From NCBI RefSeq assembly GCF_033304615.1, contig NZ_CP129118.1, forward strand, positions 3,344,001 to 3,408,000: 64,000 nt of DNA. Reading direction: 5' to 3'. The DNA is from Sporosarcina oncorhynchi (GTDB lineage Bacteria; Bacillota; Bacilli; Bacillales_A; Planococcaceae). The notes beneath the pieces are model-generated. The model was not told the DNA's origin. It made no database searches and saw only the letters and a list, made by a program, of their open reading frames with translations. Both the position numbers and the translations under genes were made by a program. Position 1 is the stretch's first letter; the number at the start of each line of letters is the position of its first letter. Below, one piece after another: positions 44,044 through 53,729 of this stretch.

Positions 44044-47000
44044 TTAGATCCGCAATAGTTCCCTAATATCCTCTTCCGTCAGCGCACTCATTGCTGAATC
44101 ATCCGCATCGATTACTTCACCGATCAGATTCCTTTTTCTTTCTTGTAACTCATTCATCTTATCCTCAATTGTTCCACGTGCAACAAGTTTGATCACTTGA
44201 ACGACATGCTTTTGACCAATCCGGTGCGCTCGATCTGCTGCTTGTTCTTCGACTGCTGGATTCCACCACAAATCATATAAAATGACCGTATCGGCCCCCG
44301 TCAAGTTCAAGCCCGTTCCGCCCGCTTTCAATGAAATCAAGAACAGATCCCGCTCCCCCGCGTTGAACCGATCGCAAAATTCCAATCGTTCCTGCGCCGG
44401 TGTCTCGCCATCCAAATAGAAAAACGGCGTACCTTGCATCGCCAGCTCATTGCCGATGATTGATAGCATCTTCGTGAATTGCGAGAAGATCAGCACTCTT
44501 CTACCCGATCGCTTCGCTTCTTCGATAAGTTGCTTTAACTGTTCAAATTTCGCCGAACTGCCTTCATAGCCATCGACGAACAATGAAGGGTGGCAACAGA
44601 TTTGACGCAACCGCGTCAACCCGGCCAAGATTCGAATTTTATTTTTTCGAAGCGTATCCTTATCGAGATGCCGCAACGTATCATGACGCAACTTCGCAAG
44701 GTAAGCCGCATACAACTCTTTCTGTTCCGGCAACAATTCCGTCGACTCGATCATTTCAATTTTTGCCGGCAACTCACCGAGGACATCTTCTTTCATCCGC
44801 CGCAATAAAAACGGACGGATGCGACGCGCAATCGTCTTCCGTGACAGTTCACTATATTCCCGCAACCCCATAAACAACTCCGGGAACACGACGTGAAAAA
44901 TTGCCCATAACTCCTCAAGCGAATTCTCGACTGGCGTGCCCGTCAGCGCAAATCGATGATCGGCCTCAATCCTTTTCACAGCCCGTGCTGTTTGCGTATA
45001 TGGGTTTTTGAATGCCTGCGCTTCATCAAAAAACACGACGTGAAATTGCTGTTTCTCAAACCATTGAATATCCTGCCGTATTAACGGATATGACGTGATG
45101 AGCACATCCTTTTCCGCCTCATCGTTCTGTAATTTGGCCCGCTCTTTCCGGTTGCCATCCATGACGACAGCTGTAATGTCAGGGGCGAATTTCGCAAACT
45201 CACTAAGCCAGTTATACGTGACAGAAGACGGACAGACAATTAAAACCGGATGCTTCCTTTCGCGGATGATCGATAGCTCAGACATAATGAACGCTATACT
45301 TTGTAACGTTTTCCCAAGCCCCATATCATCCGCAAGCACACCGCCAAGCCCATGATGTGCAAGTGTCTTCATCCATTTAAACCCTTCTTTTTGATAATCG
45401 CGTAACGTTGAGTCCAATTTTTGCGGCACTTCTATATCCAGACTTGCTGGGTTACGGAGACGCTCAAAGAATCGGCTCGCCGATTCTTCCATGGAAAATA
45501 GCTCATCGTCCCCTTCCGCGTTCAAAATCCGGATACCTTGTACCATCGGAACGTTTAAACCGTTTTCCAACTGATCAAGATCACCGGGTACTTCATCCAA
45601 AAAGCGCTGAATCTCTTCAAACTCCTTTGTTTCCAGTGACAACAGTGCGCCATCACGTAAGCGGTAATACTTCCGTTTCTCTTCTAATGCTTCAAGAATG
45701 CCACGGATTTGCTTATCCGGTATGCCATCCATCGTGAATTTGAATTCGAGCCAATTTGTCCGTTCCTCGTGTTTCTTCACACGAATTCTTGGACGTGCAC
45801 TTCCTTTGAACACCCGGTTGCGGATAGCTGTTGTTGCATAAACACGGGTAAGTTTTTGTAATTTCGGCAAGATGCGATGCAGGAATTCGTATTCCAATTC
45901 TTCGTTATGCAAAATATAGCCTTCGTCTGTATGGGCAAAAGAGCTATCCTTCATTAACTGTAAAATCGTACGTTCTTTCTCCAAATCACGGACAAGCATG
46001 GAGCCGACAGGCAATTCCTGTTCGGTTAATGGATTGATGATTAGGTGATCGTATTGGAAATCGAGACTTGCGAGTAGGCGGTTATTCACTCGATCGACGT
46101 ACAGATTCGCTTGTAGGGGGGACTTCACTAGTTTTTCTGTCACTGTTTCGTCCAATTGTACGTCACCGATTTTACGCAACCCCGGTACGACTTTCTCAAG
46201 GAAGAAACCGATTTGCTCGTTTGCGATCGGTATACTGTTCGTACCTGATGCAGCTACCATCTGCTGGACATCAGCGAGCCGTTTGCAGTTTTCTTCATCC
46301 ATCGTGTACATGAGACTTTGGCATATGGCGAGTTGATACGGCTGCAACACGAGTACATCATGCAACCCGGAAATCTTTAAGTAATGCCCTTTGTCTTCCT
46401 TTTTTTCAAAACTAAACTTAACAGGAAGCTTGCCTATTCCAAGCTGGATGCCCATTACACAAGATGCGTCTTTTAGCAACGGAAAAATAGCTTTCCATGA
46501 AGAAGGCTGGATACTATACGTTCCCTGATCAGTCGGGCGGCCTTGCGTCAGATGATCGCTATTCATCCGGATGAGCAGTTGAATAATGATGTCCGCTTCC
46601 TGCGTAAAGCAATGGAATTGCGGATTATATAGAAGGGTCGGTGTTATTTGTGCTTTGCGTCCTTTTTGCACAACATTCAATAATTGCTGGATGTCTTCAA
46701 TATCATTGCCGTCCAGTTTCATGTCGATGCCTAGCAGACTTTTCCCTTTTCCTGCACGCACGGGTTTCACTATGAACGACAAATCCAACACTTCCCGGTC
46801 TTCAAAGTGAAGTTGGTGACCACTAGATCGTGGTTGTTCATTGAAGAGGGAAAGCAGTTCTTCAGACAATGCCTGACCATCTGGCTGTTGTTTCGATCGT
46901 TCGATAATCGCGAGTAAAACAGCTGCGATATGCTGGCATTTCGTTGGGTAAAACGGCAGTGCTGGACAACTGCATGTCGTTTGCAGTTCTTTCTCGTTCT

Positions 47001-47172
47001 CATATGTTACCGTTACATGGAAAGGTTCGGTACCTGCTACGACTGCTTCGCAATAGGTCTCTTCGTATTGGTCAATCGTCACTTTACGCGACCGGTTGAA
47101 TGCCTCGCCCCGCTTTAACGAAACCGTCCCGCATAAATCCATGACTTGTTTACGTGTAATGGCCGTCAGCAT
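44044..47172 (-). CDS. SNF2-family helicase with SWIM zinc finger
   Basis: 1042 residues from ATG 47172 (GGGAAGGGGGAG upstream). The N-terminal SWIM finger CSCPALPFYPTKCQH is followed by a long family-specific region (about 100-560) and the Swi2/Snf2 ATPase core. Walker A is DDMGLGKT, Walker B-like DEAQ, then TGTPVENSLEELW and helicase motifs V and VI (LKAGGTGLNLTGAD, DRAHRIGQ). Bacillus relatives are of the YwqA type; roles are unclear, probably DNA or RNA polymerase remodelling. It is divergent from the 47384 regulator. Confidence 0.92.
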   Translation of the reverse strand: MLTAITRKQVMDLCGTVSLKRGEAFNRSRKVTIDQYEETYCEAVVAGTEPFHVTVTYENEKELQTTCSCPALPFYPTKCQHIAAVLLAIIERSKQQPDGQALSEELLSLFNEQPRSSGHQLHFEDREVLDLSFIVKPVRAGKGKSLLGIDMKLDGNDIEDIQQLLNVVQKGRKAQITPTLLYNPQFHCFTQEADIIIQLLIRMNSDHLTQGRPTDQGTYSIQPSSWKAIFPLLKDASCVMGIQLGIGKLPVKFSFEKKEDKGHYLKISGLHDVLVLQPYQLAICQSLMYTMDEENCKRLADVQQMVAASGTNSIPIANEQIGFFLEKVVPGLRKIGDVQLDETVTEKLVKSPLQANLYVDRVNNRLLASLDFQYDHLIINPLTEQELPVGSMLVRDLEKERTILQLMKDSSFAHTDEGYILHNEELEYEFLHRILPKLQKLTRVYATTAIRNRVFKGSARPRIRVKKHEERTNWLEFKFTMDGIPDKQIRGILEALEEKRKYYRLRDGALLSLETKEFEEIQRFLDEVPGDLDQLENGLNVPMVQGIRILNAEGDDELFSMEESASRFFERLRNPASLDIEVPQKLDSTLRDYQKEGFKWMKTLAHHGLGGVLADDMGLGKTLQSIAFIMSELSIIRERKHPVLIVCPSSVTYNWLSEFAKFAPDITAVVMDGNRKERAKLQNDEAEKDVLITSYPLIRQDIQWFEKQQFHVVFFDEAQAFKNPYTQTARAVKRIEADHRFALTGTPVENSLEELWAIFHVVFPELFMGLREYSELSRKTIARRIRPFLLRRMKEDVLGELPAKIEMIESTELLPEQKELYAAYLAKLRHDTLRHLDKDTLRKNKIRILAGLTRLRQICCHPSLFVDGYEGSSAKFEQLKQLIEEAKRSGRRVLIFSQFTKMLSIIGNELAMQGTPFFYLDGETPAQERLEFCDRFNAGERDLFLISLKAGGTGLNLTGADTVILYDLWWNPAVEEQAADRAHRIGQKHVVQVIKLVARGTIEDKMNELQERKRNLIGEVIDADDSAMSALTEEDIRELLRI

Positions 47173-47383
47173 ATTAACTCCCCCTTCCCTGTTTGTATCT
47201 TTCATTATACCGAATAAGCGTTCTTTTCCCAACCAACTTTGAAAAGGAGGTGATAATTCCTTTATTCCATCTATGCCTATTCAAAAGTTATCTATTGACA
47301 ATAACCAAACATATTATTAGTATGTTTATTGATTAACAAACGTAATTATTAATCGTTTATATAAACGGATTGGAAGTGTAAAT

Positions 47384-48130
47384 ATGGAATTGCCTGACCT
47401 GTTTTGGAATGCAACTCTGGAGGAGCTGAAAGAAGGTTTCATCCAAACAGACCATTCTTATCGTTGTTTGCTCTGTGGGGAGTCGATTGAAAAAGGATTA
47501 GTCTACCAAAAAGACAACGTATTTTATGAGGCAGAGCGTTATATGCGCGTCCACATTGAAAGTGTGCATGAATCGGTGTTCCAGCATCTGATACGATTGG
47601 ATAGAAAACTGACAGGATTGACGGAACATCAGCGTAAGCTTCTTGAGCTTTTCTACGAAGGTAGGACGGATCGTGAAGTACAAGATGCGTTGGATATTGG
47701 AAGTGCCTCTACCATTCGGCATCACCGTTTTGCATTGAAAGAAAAAGAACGACAAGCAAAAACATTTTTGGCGATGATGGAATTGTTAAAGGAGAAGGAC
47801 GAAAATGCACCTTCTTTCATTTCAGTTCCTCCTACCGCAAAACTGGTGGACAAGCGGTATGATTTAACAAAATCAGAGTATGACGAGTCGATTTTGAAGT
47901 ATTTCAAAGATGGGCGACTGACGAAGTTCCCACTTAAGGAAAAGCAACGGATGATTGTCATTCGGGAGATTGCAAAGTCCATTGAGGATGATAAAACATA
48001 TGACGAAAAAGGATTGAATGCACTACTTGGTTCCTTTTATGAAGATTATGTGCTGATACGCAGATATCTGATTGAGTATGGTTTGTTAGATCGAAAAACG
48101 GATGGTAGTGCATATTGGTTGAAAAAATGA
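47384..48130 (+). CDS. DUF2087 transcriptional regulator with N-terminal zinc finger
   Basis: 248 residues in three parts. A C2H2-like zinc site has Cys28, Cys31, His57 and His62. A LuxR-like helix-turn-helix spans about 78-115 (LTEHQRKLLELFYEGRTDREV, then STIRHHRF). The DUF2087 domain is at about 165-248 (GRLTKFPLKEKQRMIVIREIA and the C-terminal DGSAYWLKK). It is likely a DNA-binding regulator. It is followed after 16 nt by a GIY-YIG protein, a pairing I recall from other Bacillales, and diverges from the SNF2 gene. Confidence 0.8.
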   Translation: MELPDLFWNATLEELKEGFIQTDHSYRCLLCGESIEKGLVYQKDNVFYEAERYMRVHIESVHESVFQHLIRLDRKLTGLTEHQRKLLELFYEGRTDREVQDALDIGSASTIRHHRFALKEKERQAKTFLAMMELLKEKDENAPSFISVPPTAKLVDKRYDLTKSEYDESILKYFKDGRLTKFPLKEKQRMIVIREIAKSIEDDKTYDEKGLNALLGSFYEDYVLIRRYLIEYGLLDRKTDGSAYWLKK

Positions 48131-48146
48131 AAGCAGGTGAATGAAC

Positions 48147-48488
48147 GTGGATCGGAAAAAAGAGCTGAAAAAGCAATTTATGGACATCGCGATTGAAGGT
48201 GGCGTTTACCAAATACGAAACTTGGAAAATGGAAAGGTTTTTGTTAAAACAACGAAAAACTTTAAAACATTGAATGGACAAACATTCATGTTGGCGAATG
48301 GCAGCCATACGAATAAAGCATTGCAAGCAGACTGGAATGCATTCGGAAAGGACGCTTTTGAAATCGAAATCCTTCAGACGCTTAAAAAGAAAGAAACTGG
48401 TTATTTTGATGAAAAACGTGAACTTGAAAAGCTTGAGGAAAAGTGGTTGAACGACTTACAACCTTTTGGAGAACGTGGGTATAATTAA
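48147..48488 (+). CDS. GIY-YIG nuclease superfamily protein
   Basis: 113 residues from GTG 48147, with AGGTGA 6 nt upstream; ATG 48141 touches that site and is the alternative. GGVYQIRNLENGKVFVKTT corresponds to the GIY-YIG core (here GVYQI), with the Arg/Asn and Glu helix later in EKLEEKWLNDLQP. The catalytic Tyr and Arg positions are only partly conserved, so nuclease activity is uncertain. It is cotranscribed with the DUF2087 regulator. Confidence 0.7.
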   Translation: MDRKKELKKQFMDIAIEGGVYQIRNLENGKVFVKTTKNFKTLNGQTFMLANGSHTNKALQADWNAFGKDAFEIEILQTLKKKETGYFDEKRELEKLEEKWLNDLQPFGERGYN

Positions 48489-48491
48489 ATA

Positions 48492-48533
48492 TAAAAATCC
48501 CGCTGCACGCATTGTGAGCGGGATTTTTATTAC
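48492..48533. terminator. Bidirectional terminator
   Basis: ATAAAAATCCCGCT / AGCGGGATTTTTAT with a 12-nt loop, shared by converging genes. Confidence 0.85.
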
Positions 48534-50170
48534 TGTATCGCTTGATCTTTCATTGCAAATACCTTCCTCCATCCAATTAGAAGAGTGACAAGGAGAATAG
48601 CGATATATCCATAAATGCCACCTGTAATCGCATTGGCAATTAAATGTGCGACAACGAATAAACCCGTCAGCAGACTTAATAAGAATAGCTTCATGGAGCC
48701 ATCACTTTGCACCGTCTCAAAGGAGTTCATGAACGGGAATGGCTCGGCATTGATAAACTTATACGTAAGCAACGTTTGCACACTGGCTCCTAACAGCACC
48801 GCTAGTAGATGTGGCGCAATACGGAATCCGAATATCCAGATGAAGATGATGGATAATAATAGGAACACGGGAATGTATAGCTTTGCTAGAAAAGCTTTTA
48901 ATGTGCCGCTGTATGCTGCATTCGGATTCTGGAGCGGAGCCGCTTTAAAAATCCAGCTTCCTTTGTAATTCGCAGAAAACCGCAGCATATGGATAATCGT
49001 GGGTATCATAATACTGCCAAAGTAGATAAACAGGAACGTATTTCCTTTTGAAATATCCGCAAGTGAGCGCGTCTGCAATTCCGTAAAAATGAAAATGAAC
49101 GGAAAAATGATAGCAAAACCGAAAGAGGGATACACTTTCAGTTTGAACTGCCTCTCTTGTTTCATCATCAAAGCAGTAAAACGAAAGAATACTTTCTCTT
49201 CTTTACTTCTGCAAATCAGCTTCATCCAAAGTTCATCCAGCATATGCGGTTTTCTATTCTTATTCTTTGATTCACCCATCAATTTATCCAGATTCCGTTC
49301 GAAGGATGTCGTCAATTTACTATAGATGAAGATTGCGATAAGTGGAATCAGTATCGCCAACAGTGTAAATAGAATTGTAAAAGTTGAATAGTTTTGATTC
49401 AAGATTAGCTCAAACGGTGCTGCAAACCACATCGGTGGCAATAAGACATGCCACCAGTTAAAAGTATATGTAATGTCGAGGTCAACAAATGAAAATGACC
49501 GGATTACAATTTGGTACCCAACAATGACACCGACAGACAATAGTATCTGCACATAATTGATAATGTCTTTAAGTTTTTCACCGTCGAAGAATTTCAATAC
49601 GAAGAAATAAAGCAGTGATGTGAATACGACGATGAAGAGCAATGCAAACACTAATCCGATGATGAAAATCAGTGTAAAAACGATGCCTTTTTTGAACAGG
49701 CTGACGAGGAGCGGCAACGCAATGAATGCCCCTGTGATGAAGAACATGTACAGCATAATATGAATCAATTTTGCTGCAGCAATCGTTCTGCCATCAATCG
49801 GCTTCGTCTGCAACACCGTTTTGTCACGCACATCGAGCAGGACGGATGAGAAATCCGAAACCATTGTCGTTGTCAGCACAAACATCATGATTCCGAAGAC
49901 GATACTCATCTGGAACATATACTGATCGCCGATAAAGAGGAACGGGATGATCATGAGACCGTATATGCCGTAAATCCATAGCGACTTCAGGAATTGATTG
50001 CCGTCTTTTTGCTTCCGCATATCATTGAAGATTGTCGGTACCCGTCTTCCATCCATCGTCAGTTTCATCCGCAAAATTGTTTCCATCGTCCCGTAGTCAA
50101 TGCCCATTTTCGTGAAAACCCCTCTGAATCTGGCCAGTATGGCAAGCGTGCGGAATTCACCCATCGGCAT
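48530..50170 (-). CDS. ABC-2 type exporter permease
   Basis: 546-residue membrane protein from ATG 50170, which overlaps the end of the ATPase gene (AATGCC within its last codons) and has GGAAGG upstream. About 12 helices are predicted in two clusters separated by a charged cytoplasmic segment (KLTTSFERNLDKLMGESKNKNRK). It forms a two-gene exporter with the ATPase at 50157-50954. Substrate unknown; large two-cluster permeases of this sort are found in Bacillales next to CcmA-type ATPases. Confidence 0.8.
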   Translation of the reverse strand: MPMGEFRTLAILARFRGVFTKMGIDYGTMETILRMKLTMDGRRVPTIFNDMRKQKDGNQFLKSLWIYGIYGLMIIPFLFIGDQYMFQMSIVFGIMMFVLTTTMVSDFSSVLLDVRDKTVLQTKPIDGRTIAAAKLIHIMLYMFFITGAFIALPLLVSLFKKGIVFTLIFIIGLVFALLFIVVFTSLLYFFVLKFFDGEKLKDIINYVQILLSVGVIVGYQIVIRSFSFVDLDITYTFNWWHVLLPPMWFAAPFELILNQNYSTFTILFTLLAILIPLIAIFIYSKLTTSFERNLDKLMGESKNKNRKPHMLDELWMKLICRSKEEKVFFRFTALMMKQERQFKLKVYPSFGFAIIFPFIFIFTELQTRSLADISKGNTFLFIYFGSIMIPTIIHMLRFSANYKGSWIFKAAPLQNPNAAYSGTLKAFLAKLYIPVFLLLSIIFIWIFGFRIAPHLLAVLLGASVQTLLTYKFINAEPFPFMNSFETVQSDGSMKLFLLSLLTGLFVVAHLIANAITGGIYGYIAILLVTLLIGWRKVFAMKDQAIQ

Positions 50171-50954
50171 TGCCGCCTTCCACAATCGAAATGATCCGTT
50201 CGGAACGGCTCACATGATCGGTGAACCCTGTCAGCTGATTGAAAATACCCGATAGCGATCCTTCTTCACTCAACTCCTGCAATTCCTCGAAGCTGCCGTC
50301 CGCAACGACAGCCCCATTCACGATCAACACAATGCGGTTACTGATTTTCTCGACAATATCCATAATATGAGAGGAATAAAAGATCGTTTTCCCCTGGGCT
50401 GCCAGTTGTGCGAGCATTTCACGGATGATCATCATACTGTTGGCATCCAGTCCACTTAACGGTTCATCAAAGAACAAGAGATCCGGATTATGCAACAGAC
50501 TCGAAATGATGAGCACTTTCTGTTTCATTCCTTTAGAGAATGATGAAATTCTTGAATGGAGCACTTCTCCAAGCTCGAACTCTTCCATAAGCTTCTGTGC
50601 CTTTTCCTCTGCATACTTGCGGTCGAGGCCATATAACTCTCCTGTAAATACCAAGTACTCCATAGCCGTCAGCGTATCATACAGCTCCGCCTGTTCGGGC
50701 ACGTAGCCGATCCGTCGTTTATAGGAAGTGTCACCTGACGCAATATCTGTTCCAAAGATTTCAACTTGCCCCACATAATCTTGTATGAGGCCAAGCATAA
50801 TTTTAACAGTCGTACTCTTCCCCGCCCCGTTCGGTCCGATATACCCAATAATCTGGCCACGTTCCACTTCAAGATTGATGCCGTTCAGCACGCGTTTCAC
50901 ACCATAGGTCATCGTTACGTTTTTGAGACGAAGCACTTTTTCAGTCGATTCCAT
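50157..50954 (-). CDS. ABC exporter ATP-binding protein
   Basis: 265 residues, CcmA-type. Walker A GPNGAGKST is at about 37-45, followed by Q-loop YVPEQAELYDTLT, signature variant FSKGMKQ, Walker B LLFFDEPLSGLD and H-loop SSHI. It is translationally coupled to the downstream permease. The C-terminal tail of about 40 residues is acidic. A 59-residue membrane protein gene follows its upstream side in the same direction. Confidence 0.88.
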   Translation of the reverse strand: MESTEKVLRLKNVTMTYGVKRVLNGINLEVERGQIIGYIGPNGAGKSTTVKIMLGLIQDYVGQVEIFGTDIASGDTSYKRRIGYVPEQAELYDTLTAMEYLVFTGELYGLDRKYAEEKAQKLMEEFELGEVLHSRISSFSKGMKQKVLIISSLLHNPDLLFFDEPLSGLDANSMMIIREMLAQLAAQGKTIFYSSHIMDIVEKISNRIVLIVNGAVVADGSFEELQELSEEGSLSGIFNQLTGFTDHVSRSERIISIVEGGNADG

Positions 50955-51015
50955 TCCAACACCCCCGCATGTTGTTGCTAGTTTGAGTCTACCATTAAGT
51001 GAGTTGTTGATGCAT

Positions 51016-51195
51016 TCATTGTATTGAATTCATAAGTGATTTAGAGAACATTCTAAGTGTGAATGTCGCGATGGCTAGAAAAAGAGCTGGGATGAGAGCG
51101 TAGGTAAAGGTGATGGAGATAATTAGTACATACACAGTCGCAACGAGCAGCAGCCAACTGATAATGAGGGTCAAGCTTGATAGGAATTCTTTCAT
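51016..51195 (-). CDS. Small membrane protein, 59 residues
   Basis: ATG 51195 with AAAGGAGG 8 nt upstream and a clean frame to TGA at 51016. Almost the whole peptide is hydrophobic, with two helices (about 7-27 and 28-46), and it ends in TLRMFSKSLMNSIQ. It lies about 60 bp before the exporter ATPase gene in the same direction and may belong to that unit. No family recognised; the strong ribosome binding site is the main support. Confidence 0.65.
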   Translation of the reverse strand: MKEFLSSLTLIISWLLLVATVYVLIISITFTYALIPALFLAIATFTLRMFSKSLMNSIQ

Positions 51196-51232
51196 TTTAG
51201 GGAACCTCCTTTATGGGATGGGATTTGGTGCA

Positions 51233-51808
51233 GCACAACGTAAAGCGGGTGTATCGAAACGTAGAGGCGGCGTAACACAATGTAAACGCGCCGTATCGAA
51301 ACGTAAATGCCCCGTATCGAAACGTAAGCCGCTCGCAACGAAATGTAGGCGGCGCAACACAACGTAGACGCCGCGTATCGAAACGTAACTGCCCCGTATC
51401 GAAACGTAAGCCGCTCGCAACGAAACGTAGGCGGCGCAACACAACATAGACGCCGCGTATCGAAACGTAAGCCGCTCGCAACGAAACGTAGGCGGCGCAA
51501 CACAACGTAGACGCCGCGTATCGAAACGTAAGTGCTCCGTATCGAAACATAAACCGCTCGCAACGAAATGTAGTCGTCGTAACACAACGTAGACGCCGCG
51601 TATCGAAACGTAAATGCCCCGTATCGAAACGTAAGCCGCTCGCAACGAAATGTAGGCGGCGCAACACAACGTAGACGCCGCGTATCGAAACGTAACTGCC
51701 CCGTATCGAAACGTAAGCCGCTCGCAACGAAACGTAGGCGGCGCAACACAACATAGACGCCGCGTATCGAAACGTAAGCCGCTCGCAACGAAACGTAGGC
51801 GGCGCCTG
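51233..51808 (-). repeat. 82-bp higher-order tandem array 2
   Basis: Same 21+21+21+19 architecture as array 1 but on the opposite strand. The plus strand shows GTATCGAAACGTA, GCAACGAAACGTA and GCAACACAACGTA cores. Two units lack one 21-bp block (61 bp). A segment of about eight blocks appears twice (near 51,350-51,490 and 51,655-51,800), showing recent internal duplication. Frames in all three phases are open but are artefacts of the repeat. The remaining 51,809-51,873 holds nothing recognisable. Confidence 0.93.
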
Positions 51809-51873
51809 ATCACAGCTCGTATTCATTTCTGGATCCAGATGCAGATAGTTGAACGAGAAATTTACGTATCACT

Positions 51874-52719
51874 TTATTCAGCTACAAATGCAAACACTGA
51901 CAATGGTTCAACCGCTTCCTTCTCATTAGCCGCCTTCAACAATTCCACTTCAGAATGAAGCAAGGACTTTACCTTATCGGAAATCTGTTTCAAACGATCG
52001 ATTTCACCTTCGTATTCTGCCAGCGTCATCTCAACTTCCCATCTTCCATCTTGTAGTTCCGGAGAATGTATGACTCGATCTACCGTAACAGTCCAACCGG
52101 ATTTTCGCGTTATCTGCAGAATATCGGCAGGAGTGAATAAAGTCCGCACATTGGCAAGGCTGCTTTCCTTGAAGCATTCATAATGCGATTGGATAAGGAC
52201 AGCCAATAAATGCGGTTGCTGCTCAATTCTCTGAATTCGTGTATCCCATTCCGCGAAACATAATCGTTTCCCCCATTTTCGCGCCTTTGTCAAAATATCG
52301 GAAAGCTCATCCGCTGATCGTAAATAAAAGGCGCAGTGTGAAAAGACTATATGGTCAAATGACATCGGCGGAAAATCGACTTCTTCAGCCAGAACATCCA
52401 CATTAAAATCAATTTTCACTTGGCTTCCTATTTGGGATTTCAATAAATGATTGCGTGCTTCTCCAAGCGTAATCGGTGCACCGTAGTCTGCAGGTGCAAT
52501 GTCGATGCCATGTACAAATCCTTTCTCTCCCACTGTATATGCTAATGCAGCCGTCGTATCCCCCTGGCCACACCCAATTTCGAGGACACGTGCCCCCTCT
52601 TTAATAGCCCAGAAATCCACAAGCTTCATTCGATGTTCCGTTTGGACGCGCTGGATTTCATTATCGCCATCCACAGTCGCCATACAACCAACGATGGTTT
52701 CAATAGGTGCTAGATTCAT
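51874..52719 (-). CDS. SAM-dependent methyltransferase
   Basis: 281 residues. SAM motif VLEIGCGQGDTTAALA is at about 41-56, with DIAPADYG after the second strand and FDHIVFSHCAFYL as motif IV, followed by a helical C-terminal half. The N-terminus begins NLAPIETIVGCMATVDGDNEIQRVQTEHRM. Small-molecule methyltransferase of the Methyltransf_11/25 type; substrate unknown. It sits alone between repeat arrays 2 and 3, which are in the same orientation. Confidence 0.8.
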   Translation of the reverse strand: MNLAPIETIVGCMATVDGDNEIQRVQTEHRMKLVDFWAIKEGARVLEIGCGQGDTTAALAYTVGEKGFVHGIDIAPADYGAPITLGEARNHLLKSQIGSQVKIDFNVDVLAEEVDFPPMSFDHIVFSHCAFYLRSADELSDILTKARKWGKRLCFAEWDTRIQRIEQQPHLLAVLIQSHYECFKESSLANVRTLFTPADILQITRKSGWTVTVDRVIHSPELQDGRWEVEMTLAEYEGEIDRLKQISDKVKSLLHSEVELLKAANEKEAVEPLSVFAFVAE

Positions 52720-52889
52720 AATACATCTCCCGACTCACTTTTTTGTCTATTTTATCAGTAAAATAGCTGGGCATCTAGTTGATATTTCATAATGTTCCTT
52801 CTTCATTTATCTGACTGGAAATTAACTCCCGAGTAATTGGTGCAGAAATTCTCCTCAACTTTTCATTTTTCACAGAGCAATCAAAATGG

Positions 52890-53457
52890 ACGCATCACAA
52901 CGTAAACGCGACGTATCGAAACATAAACCGCTCGCAACGAAACGTAGACAACGCAACACAACGTAAACGCATCGTATCGAAACGTAGCTGCCCCGTATCG
53001 AAACGTAAGCCGCTCGCAACGAAACGTAGGCGGCGCAACACAACGTAAACACCTTGTATCGAAACGTAACTGCGCCGTATCGAAACATAAACCGTTCGCA
53101 ACGAAACGTAGACAACGCAACACTACGTAAACACCTCGTATCGAAACGTAGCTGCCCCGTATCGAAACATAAACCGCCCGTAACGAAACGTAGACGACGC
53201 AACACAATAAAAACCGTCGTATCGAAACGTAGCTGCCCCGTATCGAAACATAAACCGCCCGCAACGAAACGTAGACAACGCAACACAACGTAAACGCATC
53301 GTATCGAAACGTAGCTGCCCCGTATCGAAACATAAACCGCTCGCAACGAAACGTAGGCGGCGTAACACAACGTAAACGCGGCGTATCGAAACGTAGCTGC
53401 CCCGTATCGAAACATAAGCCGCTCGCAACGAAACGTAGACGTCGCAACACAACGTAA
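52890..53457 (-). repeat. 82-bp higher-order tandem array 3
   Basis: About seven units with the same block order and the same orientation as array 2. Its tails differ (for example AGACAAC and AACGCAT instead of GGCGGC and GACGCC), so copies are more alike within an array than between arrays. 52,720-52,889 next to it shows no gene. Confidence 0.93.
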
Positions 53458-53461
53458 ACCC

Positions 53462-53495
53462 CAAAAATAAAAACCCCTCCATATATGAAGGGGTT
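53462..53495 (-). terminator. Terminator of the 58-residue gene
   Basis: Minus-strand AACCCCTTCATATATGGAGG..GGTT hairpin followed by TTTATTTTTG. Array 3 ends directly against it. Confidence 0.75.
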
Positions 53496-53503
53496 CATCC
53501 TAT

Positions 53504-53680
53504 TCACAGCTCCTGATAATCTTTCATGAAGCGGCCGCTTTCCTTCACTTCGGCGTGGTATAACGCTTTAAGTGCGAAGCTTTTCTCGAGTTCGTGTTCT
53601 TTCATAACTTGCTTGAGCCGCTCTTTCAATTCTGGTGTACTTTTGACGAGTTGCTCCATTTTTGATTTTGAGTATTGCAT
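53504..53680 (-). CDS. Small hypothetical protein, 58 residues
   Basis: ATG 53680 with CAAGGAGGAAGAC upstream, stop TGA at 53504, followed by a terminator. Charged and helical (EQLVKSTPELKERLKQVMKE, then ALKALYHAEVKESGRF), no membrane segment. Not recognised. It starts 49 nt after the stop of the diguanylate cyclase gene in the same direction and may share its transcript. Confidence 0.65.
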   Translation of the reverse strand: MQYSKSKMEQLVKSTPELKERLKQVMKEHELEKSFALKALYHAEVKESGRFMKDYQEL

Positions 53681-53729
53681 GATGTCTTCCTCCTTGGGCC
53701 TGTTTTGCTCAGTTTAGCATAGTTGCCGT

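Noticed and set aside
34825..53457. CRISPR arrays
   Set aside because: The repeats have no unique spacers of constant length; the blocks are contiguous, related to each other and lack cas genes nearby.
51192..53507. Long frames of 180-209 codons within arrays 2 and 3
   Set aside because: Same repeat artefact on the minus strand; the frames are interchangeable and lack start signals.
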